The notes beneath the pieces were generated by a model. The model saw only the letters and a program-made list of their open reading frames with translations, did not search any database and had not been told where the DNA came from. Below, one piece after another: positions 36,701 through 50,000 of a DNA stretch of 64,000 nt; the first letter of the stretch is position 1, and every line of letters begins with the position of its first letter. Origin of the DNA: Xestospongia bergquistia (lineage: Eukaryota; Porifera; Demospongiae; Haplosclerida; Petrosiidae); assembly GCA_963965975.1 (NCBI GenBank), contig OZ014422.1:1736001-1800000 (forward strand), in the 5' to 3' direction. A program made the translations under genes and the position numbers.

Positions 36701-39700
36701 TATAGAAGGTTAAAATATTGCAATTATTATAACATATTTATTACTTACAGTAGTGTTAATATAAGGAGCATTATATAACAGTGAAGAGGAAGTCTCAATA
36801 AAGTGAATAGTGGAACAATTTCCAGACTTGAACATTCTTTCATAAATATCCATGTATTGTTGTAACAAGGTCTAAACAATATAAAACATTTTCTTCCTGT
36901 CATTTTAGCATTATTATACCTCTTGTAACTTTGAAGATAACTTATTTACTTCAAGAAAATAGTAATGTCGTGGAAAAAACTCCATTGGCTGAAAAAACAG
37001 CTTAATATCATTTTCTGATATGCCAGAATGACATCGTAAAATCTCATAAGGTTGTGGTATCTGTTCAATAATGGAGACAAGATACACAATAAGTTGTTTA
37101 GGAGAGAACTTGTGACACTGATGAAGAACAGCATGACTACGAAATGTTGAGCTGTGAGAAGGGGGAGTTGGCAACTGTGATTCAGGAAATTGGAATAACT
37201 AATCAAGAAATGACCCAACTATTTCTGTTGGGGCTCCTCTAACAAGGTCCACAGATTTCAACAAAGTATCCTATTCATATTTAAAGTGAATTAATATTTA
37301 CAAACTAGTCTAGAGAAATAACTTACAAAATGTTTCATGATATCATCACTATAGTGGACTGGTATGAGAAAACGAAGTTGTCTGAAAATCTTTTTAGCAA
37401 TCAATTCTTTGCTAGAATGGTCACTAGAGCACATCACTTTATATAATTCTAGTACACCACCATTAGTTAGAAATGAGAGCCATTTAAAATTCTCTCTGTC
37501 TTTTGAAGCTTTATCTGACCATTCTTTTTCATCTTCCTTTGACTTTATTACCTAGTAAGACACTAGTCATTAGCTATTAATAATATTTTATAGCTTACTA
37601 GCTCTTTTAACTCTGAAATATTAGTAGAACATTTAAGTTCATAAGGAAAAACAACATCAGAATAATCAGGATGTCCCATCTGATGAAGAGATTCCACCAT
37701 ACTCTGAATCTTATTCACCATCTGCAAGAAAAAATATATTGAATTCAATAAAAGACACAGGAAGACATACTTCAAACAGCTGCAAAAATGCTTTCATGTT
37801 ATCATTTTCATCACCAGAATCACAGAATCCAAGACGACGAACAAAGTCTTGGATCTCAGTTATATTCCAAATAATTATAGGTATGTCTTCTCTCTCATTA
37901 GAATTTGAAAGACTGATAAAATCTGAGTTTGATTCATTCTGTTTTGGTTGGAACTTCAGAATAATTCTGTCTTCACTGCTTTCAACCAATGATGACACTC
38001 TAATATGGAAAGTGCCATTAGCAATAATACTATGTAGTTCAGCAGCAGTGTTAGCAACTGTATCTCCCTAAACAAAAGAACATTCATAACGTTGAAATTA
38101 CCACCTTAATTTTACCTCTGCTCTTGAAAACCACATTGTAATTAAGTTAATATTACTATCAACTGTTCGCAACTGAGACAAACAAGTTGATGGTTCTAAC
38201 TGAGAGACAGTTTCAAGAAGTTCGTGAATTGAGAGATCTGGATTATTTAATGGTACAAGAAGGTAATACACAGCATATAACTTTGTTAGGATTTCAGCAT
38301 TGTACTCTTCATGTTGAAGTCGTTGAGTTACAAGAGCCAGCAATTGTTCAAATCGTATTTGTTCTTTCCCTCGAAAGTTGTTTTCATTAAGAAACCGTCG
38401 GAGCTCCTTAGTATTCTTGTTGAGAGGTTCAAAAAGAGTCAGAAACATAAATTTCTCAGATCTATTCTCCTTAGTGGATTTAATACTTAAAATATTTTGT
38501 ATTTCTGTTACAATGGCAGTTATATTTTTTAAATCCTGTTGTTTCCATGATTCCCCTCTGAGATATCCACTTATGATTTCTTTCAATCTAGCTATTTCAT
38601 TACTCTTAAGACATTCTTGAAGTTCAAACTCTTCACAAAATGTGCACAGTGAGTTTATGTGTTCAAGAATACGATAGAGAATTATCAAATTTTCAAAGTG
38701 AGTGACAGCATCAGTACTTCTATACTTCTGAAAATCCATAATATCAGTCATAATTCTAACTTCTCTTCTAAGTAAGTTCAAATTCATTGTAGCTCCAGCT
38801 ATAAGCTCAAAATCTGAAAATGTCACAACTCCTGTCAAAATCTTAAACAATTTTTCTTTCACTCTCTTCAAAATCTCTGCTAACTGTTCAGTTGTAATAC
38901 TTCCATCATTTGGTAATTCACTTTTAACAAAAGCCTTGAAGATTAAACTTTCATTTAAGTGGAAATGATCAAGCATAGGTATCATCTCCAAAAGAGAACC
39001 GAGAAACCTTTTTATGTCACTGACTAGATCATCTAGTTTTCTTAGAGTGACACTTGCTTTAATTTCAAGAGAACACGAGGCACAAGGCAATTTTTGAACA
39101 GTAATACCAAAAGATGCTTCATCAGGGAAGTACACAGAATTATGAATGTCTTTTAAAAGCTTTTCGGAGAATTGAACCTTGTAGGCTCCCAATATGTCAT
39201 GGCGACTAATCCTATAAAAATATCAAATATAATGTTAATACTTATAAATAATGTTATTACCAATTGGTGTTATTCTTTAATGGTTGAGACTTGAAAGGAT
39301 TTCATGACACTGTAGGAAGCCTCTCCGCTTGTGTTCTATAACTGACTTCACCACTACAGCATCTTTCACTCCAAATACCTTAGCAATTTCAAAAATGGTG
39401 TCATAACTATCTAAATAGTCTTTCAATTGATCATAGTTTACATTCCCTTCATCAATCTGTTCTTGAAGATTCTTTAGAACTTTTATTAGTGTATTTGACA
39501 AGAAGAGAAAAGTTTCAATCTCTTGAATATTAGGAGTATTTCTTTTTGTAGAATCTATTTTTCTGGATTCACAATATACGGGACCAAGTCTACACAAGAC
39601 ATCACGATATTGATAAATAGTGCTGATACTACTCTCTGGAGTTATCTTAACTTTCCTGCATACTCCACTAACAATTTTCCAATAAAAATTCAGAGAATGT

Positions 39701-42129
39701 TGATCTTCTGTGCCTTCATTAACCAAACAGAGAGATTCAGTTATATTAGACAACATTCTTAGCCACTCTTGGTCTTTCAGATTTCCAGTTATTATAATCT
39801 ACAGATAAAATATTAAACTAATTATATAATATTAAAAGGAGCACTTTACTTCAGCTATGACATCTAGCACAATTTTCTTGAACTTGTTTACTGATTTTAA
39901 TTGTGCCTATCGTTTCATTTAAAAGTATGTATACTTTAATAATATAGTGCAGCATGCAGACTTACTTGAATTATTTTCTGAAAATGTTGAGGAATTTTAG
40001 CTCCTATATTATGCTTGGAACTATAAATATGTAGGAATTCTTTAAAGTCTTTAACAACTCTCAAGTCATCTTTATCATTTTCACAAATGATTAAAAGAGA
40101 TCTAATGTTAAATTGAACAAGATCTAATATGAATCTTGTAGGCTCATTTCTTTTTTCATAACATTCAGATAATGGCTTTAAGAGATATCCTATTAAGAAT
40201 TTGTGGGCAAAAGCACCTCTAAATCTGTAGGTTAAGTTTTATTATATGTGAGGTAATATAGGTTAATTGCATTGACCTCTCTGAAAGTAGTTGCAATGCC
40301 TTGACATGTAGTTCAGTAAGAATTTTTCCAGACCCAGGAAGTTCTCTTGTTTCATATAGTTTTAAATATTCAGTTATTATCTAAGATGGGAATGAATTTT
40401 GTTCACTAAAGAATTTTTATAACCTCTGCACTCCATAGCCCTTTATGAGAGAAATCAATAAATTGCTTAAAAGAGAATCTACTTAGATTTTCTTTTATTT
40501 TCCACTGCACCTAAACATTATTCATACAGAATGATACTATATGAAATAGTCAGTGATCTAACTTTATTTTCAAAATGAGAGGAGAGATTTCTCTTGCTGA
40601 GCAAATTTGTAGAGACCTTTTTGAGCCCTTCAATAATATCAAAGCTCTCTGGTTCAGTTATCTCTACGAATTGCAATAAAAATGTTATCCATTTCAGCAA
40701 CCCAGTTTCAATTTCCTCATTGTAAAACTTTGCAGAACATTTGCATATACAATCAAGATATTGAAATCCCTGAAAATAAGCATAAAAATAGTTCTAAGAC
40801 AATCAAAAAGCTTACTTGCACTATAAAATCAGTGTCATTTGCACCAACAGATGGAATGTATTTATGCATAGCTTGTCTATAAATTGACAAGGTTTGTTGA
40901 CAGAAAAGATCATAAAATTCATGAGCTGTCTCTATCCACTGGTGCATATTTACAGCAATCTTACTATTGTGATAAAGTAAATAGAAAATCAAATAAACAG
41001 AGCAAACAAATAGATTACCTCAATTCAGAAAAAGGTCGCAGATATTCATTTTTGTGAAGCAATAATGAAAGACTGCCACAACCAATGAATGTTTGATCGT
41101 ATTCTAATTCAAGCTCATCTCCATATGTACAACATGCAACAAGCTTTTCTAGTAATTCAGATGTCAGTGTAATAGGTGTTAAAAACTACAGGTAAATTAT
41201 CATAAATAACTCACTTTAGGAATGCACATAAAATACCTGTGGAACATGACCCCATACATCCCTTGGAGCAACAGTACAACTACTTAAGGAACAGTTCATA
41301 AACTTTTGTGCAACACTAACTATATAACATAGAGAACATAAGGCTAATTAGTCAAAGTCAAACTTACTCCACTTCATTAATAACACTAAATGTATCAATA
41401 AACCATCTTCAGTCATACTTTCAACCTTAGTTAAATCATTTAGATATTTGCTCATCAATCTAACTATACCACTGTGAAGTTGATGATAGACTGGCACGCT
41501 ATTGGAGCTATTTTCCATGACTGAAAAGCTCCCTCTGTTTGCATGTATATATTATATAGTTTGTCATTTAAAAACTTAAATATTGTACCTTTGACAAAAT
41601 TTTTTCACAGTCAGAAAAATATTCTTAATATCAAATACATCCAGGAGGTCCCAACAACGTTCACTTAATTGATTAATAGCAATATTCACATTTATAGAAA
41701 ATGTTCGTGCTGTTTGTGAGCTACAACAACAAAACTCAATGACATTCCTGTAACATAGGTTATCCTCTTTTACTTTAATAGTAGATAAACAAAATGAATA
41801 AGAAATATGATATCCTTCTCAAAAACTTCATGAAGATGATCCAACAGCTCAATTAAAGCTTTGCTTATATTTTGATCCTGTTGAACCAAAGAATAAATAT
41901 TTTTTAACATTATTTGCTGCAAAATTCAATTTATTACCTCCTCGTTCACAAGGATACTTGTTATCAACTGGAACACTTCTGGATTATCACTGATACTCAA
42001 TTCATGAGGAAATAAATACTTTCTTAAGTACATTAACAAGGGATTCTTGCAAAACTTTTCATCATCTACATGAACACATACCACTAAAATAAAACAAATT
42101 GATAAACACAATTTTCTAACACTGTATAC

Positions 42130-42182
<53 letters not shown>

Positions 42183-44031
42183 CATATGTGTAAAATATAT
42201 ATTAGAGCATTTCACGTTAAAAGTAAACAAAAATTAATAAGTCGTACATGATAAGTAATTCCAGTCACAATATACAGTTATCATCATATTCAGTAGTCAC
42301 AAGGTACAATCAAACAAGTTAATGAGATTTAAATGTTACTATAAAACACATTGTCAGAATGATCTAACAGCCATCTAAATATACACCTTGTAAATGCAAT
42401 CTGTGATATTGTAATATGTTTGCAAAATTAAACACTGAAAGTTAAGAGTCATGCAAATGGTTGTGGAGTATATCATGTAAATATAGTTTAACATGCATTG
42501 GTTTACTTATTATCATCAATGACAAAATGACACAACTAATATTCATTTGGTTCAAAGCCATTTGTTGGCATTGATGAATTAATTACCACATAATTATTAT
42601 TATTATGTTATTACTACGTGATATTAACCTCATAGCACATATGAATAGGTGAGCTTACAGTAGGTTGGATATGTGTTACCAATTAAAGCACTTTAACAAA
42701 TCATAATTTGCATGCGAGCATTGGATTGATTCCAAACTTATGTAACAAAAGCCAAAATTAGACTTCAATAATGTTGTTTGCTTTGAAACCATGTTATCAA
42801 AAACAAAGCTTAACAATTCAAAAAACAGGTTAAAAACAAAAATTAAATGCAAACACTCAATCTAAGGTATGCATATGCATCAACTTATTGGGAACGTCTT
42901 GACACAAAGTGTGTTTAAAAGCTATGACAACTTTACTTAGTAATCTTGATAACCTCTTATAATTTGCAAAATAAAATTTGTAGCACACAAATATATTAGC
43001 AATAACTATTACCAATATGAAGCAATTCCAACATAGCACTTTACTTATGGCTAAGTCTATCAAAGGAGCACAGGGACAGAAAAGGGGGGGTGGTTAAGGC
43101 CTTCACCCCCCTCCAACTTCTGACAAGTAGTACAACACAATAACCCTTATTGATAACAAAGTCCCAATCTATATTCTTTTTTCAACTAGTTGGTAAAGGT
43201 TTTGGTTATGTCAGGTATATTAGTGAATATAACAAAATTCACTAAATTATATCCAACTCCTCCCCTTAACTGGAGTTGACCATGCAAGACTAGATTAGTC
43301 TTCACCCATTTGATAACATTCCTACTCCTATGCACAGAAGATACTTGAGGTTAAGGCCTTCCAAATACTTATACTACATCCTATCTCTTGCCATTTCTAT
43401 ATCTGAATTTTACTTGCTACTTCTCTCCAGTGGTATTGAAATAACTCTGTGTCCTGATGATGTTGTTAAATGTGTTTGTGATTCTACTGAGGAGTCTAGT
43501 CACATGGTTGCTTGTGACAACTGTTCAGGCTAGTCTCACAGCACTCATGTAAATCTTTTTCCAAGTATGGTACATAAATATCCTTTTCTTTGTGTATAAA
43601 CATTGTAACTTGTATAACCATATAATGCTTAAATCAACCAATTGATTTTTACAGTGGAAAAAAACTATTGTCTAATTGTAGCCAGCAAGTTCTTACAGAT
43701 GGTTTCTGCTCTTCTATACATACAGTCCTCTCGGATATGCCTCATGGATCTATACTAAGTCCAATAGTCTTTGCCTTATATATAAATGACATACTGATAT
43801 CACCTTTCTATCAGATATACTCTTACAATAATTATATGTGAATGATAATTTACAATCTTCTTATGAGTTTTCCTCCAATCAGTCTAACAATTAATTTGTT
43901 ATATTCTTGGTTGCAATATAGGCCCCTCAAAATTAATAAATCTAATACTAAAGTTATGATAGCATCAAAAAACAGTTTTCTATTTCTGATATACCTAATC
44001 TTGTCAGCAAACAGATAGACAGACAGGCGCA

Positions 44032-44070
<39 letters not shown>

Positions 44071-47000
44071 CAACCAAGTACTGCAACCCTCGTCCATGCA
44101 GTGAGCAGTGATTTATTAATTATTAACCACTAAATAAAATTATACTGCTCTTATTATTTGACACATTTCTCTTCACACTAGCTATGGCTATTAAGGATCC
44201 ATGCATCTTTTGTTTATCCAAAAAAGGAGAGTAGTAGTGAGTAGAAATACAACCAAGCAGTCTATATCTTGTTGAAATGACCACATCTACTTGTTGTACG
44301 AGCAGTTAATATTAAATATCAACTACACTAGTCTTTTTCAAATTGATGCTGTACTTTGGTTTCAGAAAATACTTGTATTAACTACTTACCTTGTAGATGT
44401 TCATCTTGTTCCTTTCTAGATTGTCCAACATTGTCCACTGATGGCTTGCAACCACCATCACTAGGTCTATATAGATCAAATAAATTTAACTTTTACAAAC
44501 ACATGTGCACATAAATACAACTGTATAAAGGTTACTTATACATAATATGTATAACCTTTATACAGTTTTTATGATCATTGATCATAAAAACTGTATAAAG
44601 GTTTAAAGTTTTTAGTGACAAGAAAGCTATTACTAAAATAGTTTAAAAATCAAAGCACTATGCATGTTTGTTCATTAAAATGACAATGCAAATTTTCCAA
44701 GCTAGGATATCTCATAGCAACTTTAGAAAGATGTAAGTCGTGTTTGCTGATTAAAAGAGCTTGCTAGGCTGGGAATACACAAATGTAATAATTAGAATAA
44801 AGTTATAATTATCGAATGCATTGGATTTGAAATAAATTTATAATACATAATAAACATTAAAAATAATAAAACTCACAAAATACTAGCGAAATCAGCAGTG
44901 ATCTGGTAAATTGCTCTAGAAGATTTCCAATCCAAAAAGCTATTAAATTGTAGTGGATCAAATGCTGCATTGTTGACTGCAAAAAACAATTCAAAACATC
45001 TACCTTGATACGAAAGAAAATGGAAGTTAACTATGTCAAGATCCAACAATTTTGCGAGATTCCTTCGAATATCTTCAACTTTTCTGCCACTTAATAAAGA
45101 CTGATCAATCCCTCTGAGAATAAGACTAATCCTGCATGATTGAGAACTGCTATATACATAACTAGGAGAAAATGATTGAGAAGGTATCTCAAAAATACAA
45201 CGTTCAAGGTAAGGAAGAAGGGTCATTTCTTGATATTGCTTTAACAACTTCTTCTCAGTTTGATTGCCTTTTCTTTCAACAATAGCTAAGAACAATTGAT
45301 AGTTAAACCATGAACTATGCTTTGAAAGTGCCAAAAATACAGCAAGTGTATCAGTAGATCTATCTTCTTTCACTTCAAGAATACCATACTTCTTTTTAGC
45401 AATCAATAACACATCTACCAAATTGACATTCCGACTTGCAAATGAATTACACAATTGGTAAATAAGTGATGCAAATGTTATCCGAACACATTCATTTTCT
45501 TCAGCAAGATTGTTTATCACTTTTTCTTTATCACTGTCTGATAACTTATTCCAGTTAGGAAAGCATTTTGCAGGAGTGATCTGTGAAGGTTTTCTTTGAG
45601 ATGATTCTAAGGCATATTTAGCATATTCAATAATACATTCTGCTATTGATGGACAGTTCATATCTAAGAAAGCTCTTACAAGTACAAAATATGTTGCCTC
45701 ACTACCTAAATTTCTTTTCCAAGCCCACAAAACACCAATCTTTTGTTCTGAATCAGTACGTTTTTTTGAAATGGACTTCAACCTCCAGTCAGGAACTTTC
45801 AAATGATGACCAACATTTTTGTAGTTACAAATTTTCATTGCGACTTCAATAAAAAAATCATCATCATCTGTGCACTCTCTTTTAACATCTTTAATACTCA
45901 TATTACATTTCCTTAATAGTAGCAACAGTTCTAAGTAAAAAAAAAAGAATACGAAACTTTCTTATGCTATCTAGGAAGTATTCTATATTAATCTTATAGT
46001 AAACAAGACGGCACCAACCATAATGGCAACAGTACATAGGCATTCATAATGACAGTGCATCTAGGTATTGTTAATGTCCTTTTTATTACTAAATTTGTCA
46101 TTTTAACCAAAAAATAATTGTAGTTATATTAAACCTCAACAAATTTCTTGTCATAGCTGCTATGAGTAAAATTATGATAGTGTTACAAACAAACTAAAGT
46201 TTGTAACAACTGTACACTCCCACATATATACGTATATGTGTGTGTGTGTGTGTGTGTGTTACTCTGAAATAAAGTTCAATATATTGGCTATGTATATATA
46301 TATATGGGTTATGTACCAAGGTTTAGGTAGCTACATGATTTAAACACCATTGGTTTGCAGGTCAGAGGTGTATAAATGTATAACCACTGAGGCTAAGGTA
46401 TATATAACTGAATGGTATATGGTGGTACCATATTAACCAATCAGATTGCTTGATATCAATTGCTCCATTAGATCTACTGTAGATGTGTCTGCTGCTTTGG
46501 ATAAGTGTGCATCAAGTTCTGCCTATAAGCTTTAGCTGACATAAGAACGCTTACAATCTGCTTGTATGCAGTAGAAGAGGTGGGCTTTTTATCTATACTT
46601 TTGTCTACAATACACACAACAGCTTATAGAAATTGGATGGGGTGAAACATTGGAAAGTACATTTGCTAGCCTTATATACCCCTAATTACTTTGATGTTCC
46701 ACAGAGTATTGTACTGGTTAGCTCTTAGCTTCACAGTGATGGTCATTACTTAGTCTGATCTAAACAGAGATTTATACTTCACAATCAATGATGTTATCTC
46801 AGCTATGAGAAAATTTACCAAAAAAATTGCCATTATATTAGCCTCATCATTCATGCCATTCCTTCAACTATAGTATTAATTGGACATTACTCAAGGCCAG
46901 AAGTGACTTTATTTATTAAATGATTGAAGCTTTTGTACTGCAATACAGATATACCAGCATTTATACAACCAAGGACATTCACCACATGGCAATGTGCATG

Positions 47001-50000
47001 CTTATGCAGTTATATATCTAATTCTGATGAATATATATTGATGTATACAGACAAGAAAATATTATTTGGTAAACATTTTGAGCTATGAGGAAGTTAAGTA
47101 ACCTGTTCCCAAGCACTGTTAGAATGTTTTCTTATATGCTAACCACACTAACTGTTCATATATATAGTGTTGTTTTGCTTCTTCTTATTACTTCTCATCA
47201 CAGATATGAAAATCATAGTTTTCTATGATCCTTACATATTTTAATCAGTTAAATATAAAAATGTATGATCTTTAGCAGTGATATACCATTACTATTGCTG
47301 CTATCTTGGTAAGATTCTGAGTTAATATAGCACTATCCCCATATAGTACATCTTTTTATGAGCAAGACTTATATATAAACTTTATGAATATGCAACAACA
47401 TGATATGCCATAAAATATAACAATCATATTTAACCTCGCTGTGTGTGGGCGCATAGTGAGGGTTACTGTAGTCTGACAGTGTGTGTCTGTGTGTCTGTTA
47501 CCCAGGCAAATGGCTTTGAACTGCTTTAACTTGGCAAACAAGGCACTGGTAGCCTCCAAACTATAGTAGACGGTAGCAAAAGTTCTGTACTTCTTAAAAA
47601 TATTGCCAAAAGGAGCGTCAAACGAACAAAAAGCTTTAAAAGTCTGAAAAACATTTGAAAAAAAGCACAGCTTTCAGTGAAGACTCGAAAATTCAATAAA
47701 ACCTAGTGCATACAGCTTATCACATTTTCCAACTTTTTAAAGTGAGAATTTTTGCAAAAACACTTTTTTGGAAAGTTATGACAGTCTTACTAACTTTTGG
47801 CAGTTATCTTTGTCAATACATTGAGCGCGAACTAAAAATACTAGCACCATAGCTGTCATTGGAGAATCACTAACTTTTACTAAGTAGTTGGAAAGTATTG
47901 GACCTTTTGTCAATTAGAGTGCAAAGTACCCAGTAGACACACTAAAATTAAGGCAAAGCTTTTTTCCCTTTGATTGAAGAGAAATGCTGAGCCATCAATA
48001 ACCATCTTGCGCATCACGTGAGATTACGTCACTTGAGGAGGATAAGGAAGTCTCTGGATAAGACTGCAGCGAGGTTAAGCACTTTAGTGCATTTCATTTA
48101 ATTTGGAATTCACAAGTACAAAGTTAACTATATCAATGACAAAAGAAAAGTATGCTCACTAATCAGAATAACAAGACAAATATGTCATCGCAAGGATAAT
48201 AAAATGGTCCTAATTAAGGTAACTAACAACTATACTGTTCACATAAAGAATGACTGTGGTTTAGTGGAATCCAATAACATCAACCTAACTTGGGCATGGT
48301 GTTATAGTAGTCTAGCGAGTTATTCCTACTCCTTTTTGATAAGGATTATGGATTATGTGGAATGTGGGGCAGTACCTCAATGTTTATATAATGGTTATAA
48401 ACAGTTTTTAAAATTGCTATGTTATAGAGTTATATTTGGAGGAAAAGAAGGTACTGCATAACAACTATGTAAACAATGCAGTATTGGCACACATTCCAAT
48501 GGGGCAGTAAGCCTAGTATGTTTCCAGACCCTCCTCCACTTATCAGCCTTCAAAAAGGAGGAGGGATTAGCATGCTAGACCAGGTGCTACAATTACAAAG
48601 CTTTTCATATGGTTCTTCGTTACTGTCTCTTCTTAACCTAGGCTACTTTTACTACTAAAGGCATTTTCATAGTTTTTGACCTTATCTGCACTGTTAAAGC
48701 TAGAGAATGTGTGCTGTTGTGCATTAATTCATTAATAATATGCAAATTATGCATGACATCAGACAACTGAAATATAAAGAATGCCATTCACTTTATATGG
48801 ATTTCTAGTTTGTGACTTTTCTAAATAGCTATATTGCTCTAGATTTTGATAAAACTTGCAGACTTACAATGCTTTTTAAACCATTTCTCTCTAGCACATT
48901 CTTATCTAGAGTTATATAACACTGAGTTAGTGGTCAATCTCAATGTCAACAAAGTATATAGCATCACAACCACTTGAACACAAACAAGTATTCAATGCTC
49001 CATCTTGCATACATAAATGTAACTCCATTCTATAGTTATGGTATTAATGGAGATCATATAAGTATTATTGCATACTAAATCACTGCTTTCTTCTCTTAAA
49101 CTTATAATTACAAAAGCAAAACACTCATTTTATTTTCAATTATTAACTTTTCAAAATAGCTGTAAAGATTGCTTCGTTATTGATTTATTTAAAAGAAAAA
49201 GATATTCTATATTTGAAAATCTTTTATTGTGACTTACAAAGCCTATCTCATGCAAGTAATAAACTAAGTCAACATTACTTTTAAAAGAAACACTACAAAG
49301 TATTCTAATTAGTTTTTGGCGAGATATATATTATAGTGCTTTCTGCTAATATTTTCAATAAACAATTTGCATGGGATATCCCTACAGTGTGACACCTATT
49401 GGTCAAGCATAATGAAAAAACATATATTATGTAACCATATGCATTAAACCATACAGCAAACATTCTCAGTGATCCAAGTCTAGTTTATAGGAAGTTGAAT
49501 GGATAACAAGTCAAATATATTTGCTATAATAGCTAGTCTCATCCCCAGACTATCACATCCTATGACAAAAAGGTAGTATCACATTTTTTGTCTTTGGACA
49601 GAAATTTTTAAATATTGCAATAACAATGTTATCCACATGCATCTTGTTAACTTCCCATCAAGTCTAAAAGTAATTCTAGTAATGTGATAATATATAATAG
49701 CCAAATTTTAATTGAGTATACATTACAGTTGTCCCAAGAATATCAAGCAAAGATACTAGACAACCTTTTACTATGAGGCAGGTGAGGTAGTCTGGGAATG
49801 AGACTACACCATAGCATGCAACTTCACTATAAAAAATGAATAATTATAATTGAAATTTGGTAATGGTGATTTTATTACATTAATCAATTATCGTACCTTT
49901 AGAACATTTCCTTTTCAACTGGCCACATATTCCTGATAGTGCAGGATCTTTCTCTAGGACTTCAATAAATACATAAAGGTTGTCAGCACTCCATTCTATC

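Larger units (their letters stand above)
42084..44389 (-). other. 2.3-kb intron of copy B with repeats
   Basis: Holds a (TA)n microsatellite at about 42140-42178, a degenerate LINE fragment at 43330-43990 and a (CA)n tract at about 44035-44068. Nothing else coding on the host strand. Confidence 0.55.

Noticed and set aside
42135..42180. CRISPR-like or regulatory array
   Set aside because: A plain TA microsatellite; no spacer structure, and the genome is eukaryotic.
47356..47559. 67-codon minus-strand frame
   Set aside because: No splice or domain support; lies in the 4-kb intron of copy B with TG-rich sequence.
48204..48661. Two plus-strand open frames of 60-85 codons
   Set aside because: Located in a repeat-rich intron, no recognisable motif, length expected by chance in AT-rich DNA.
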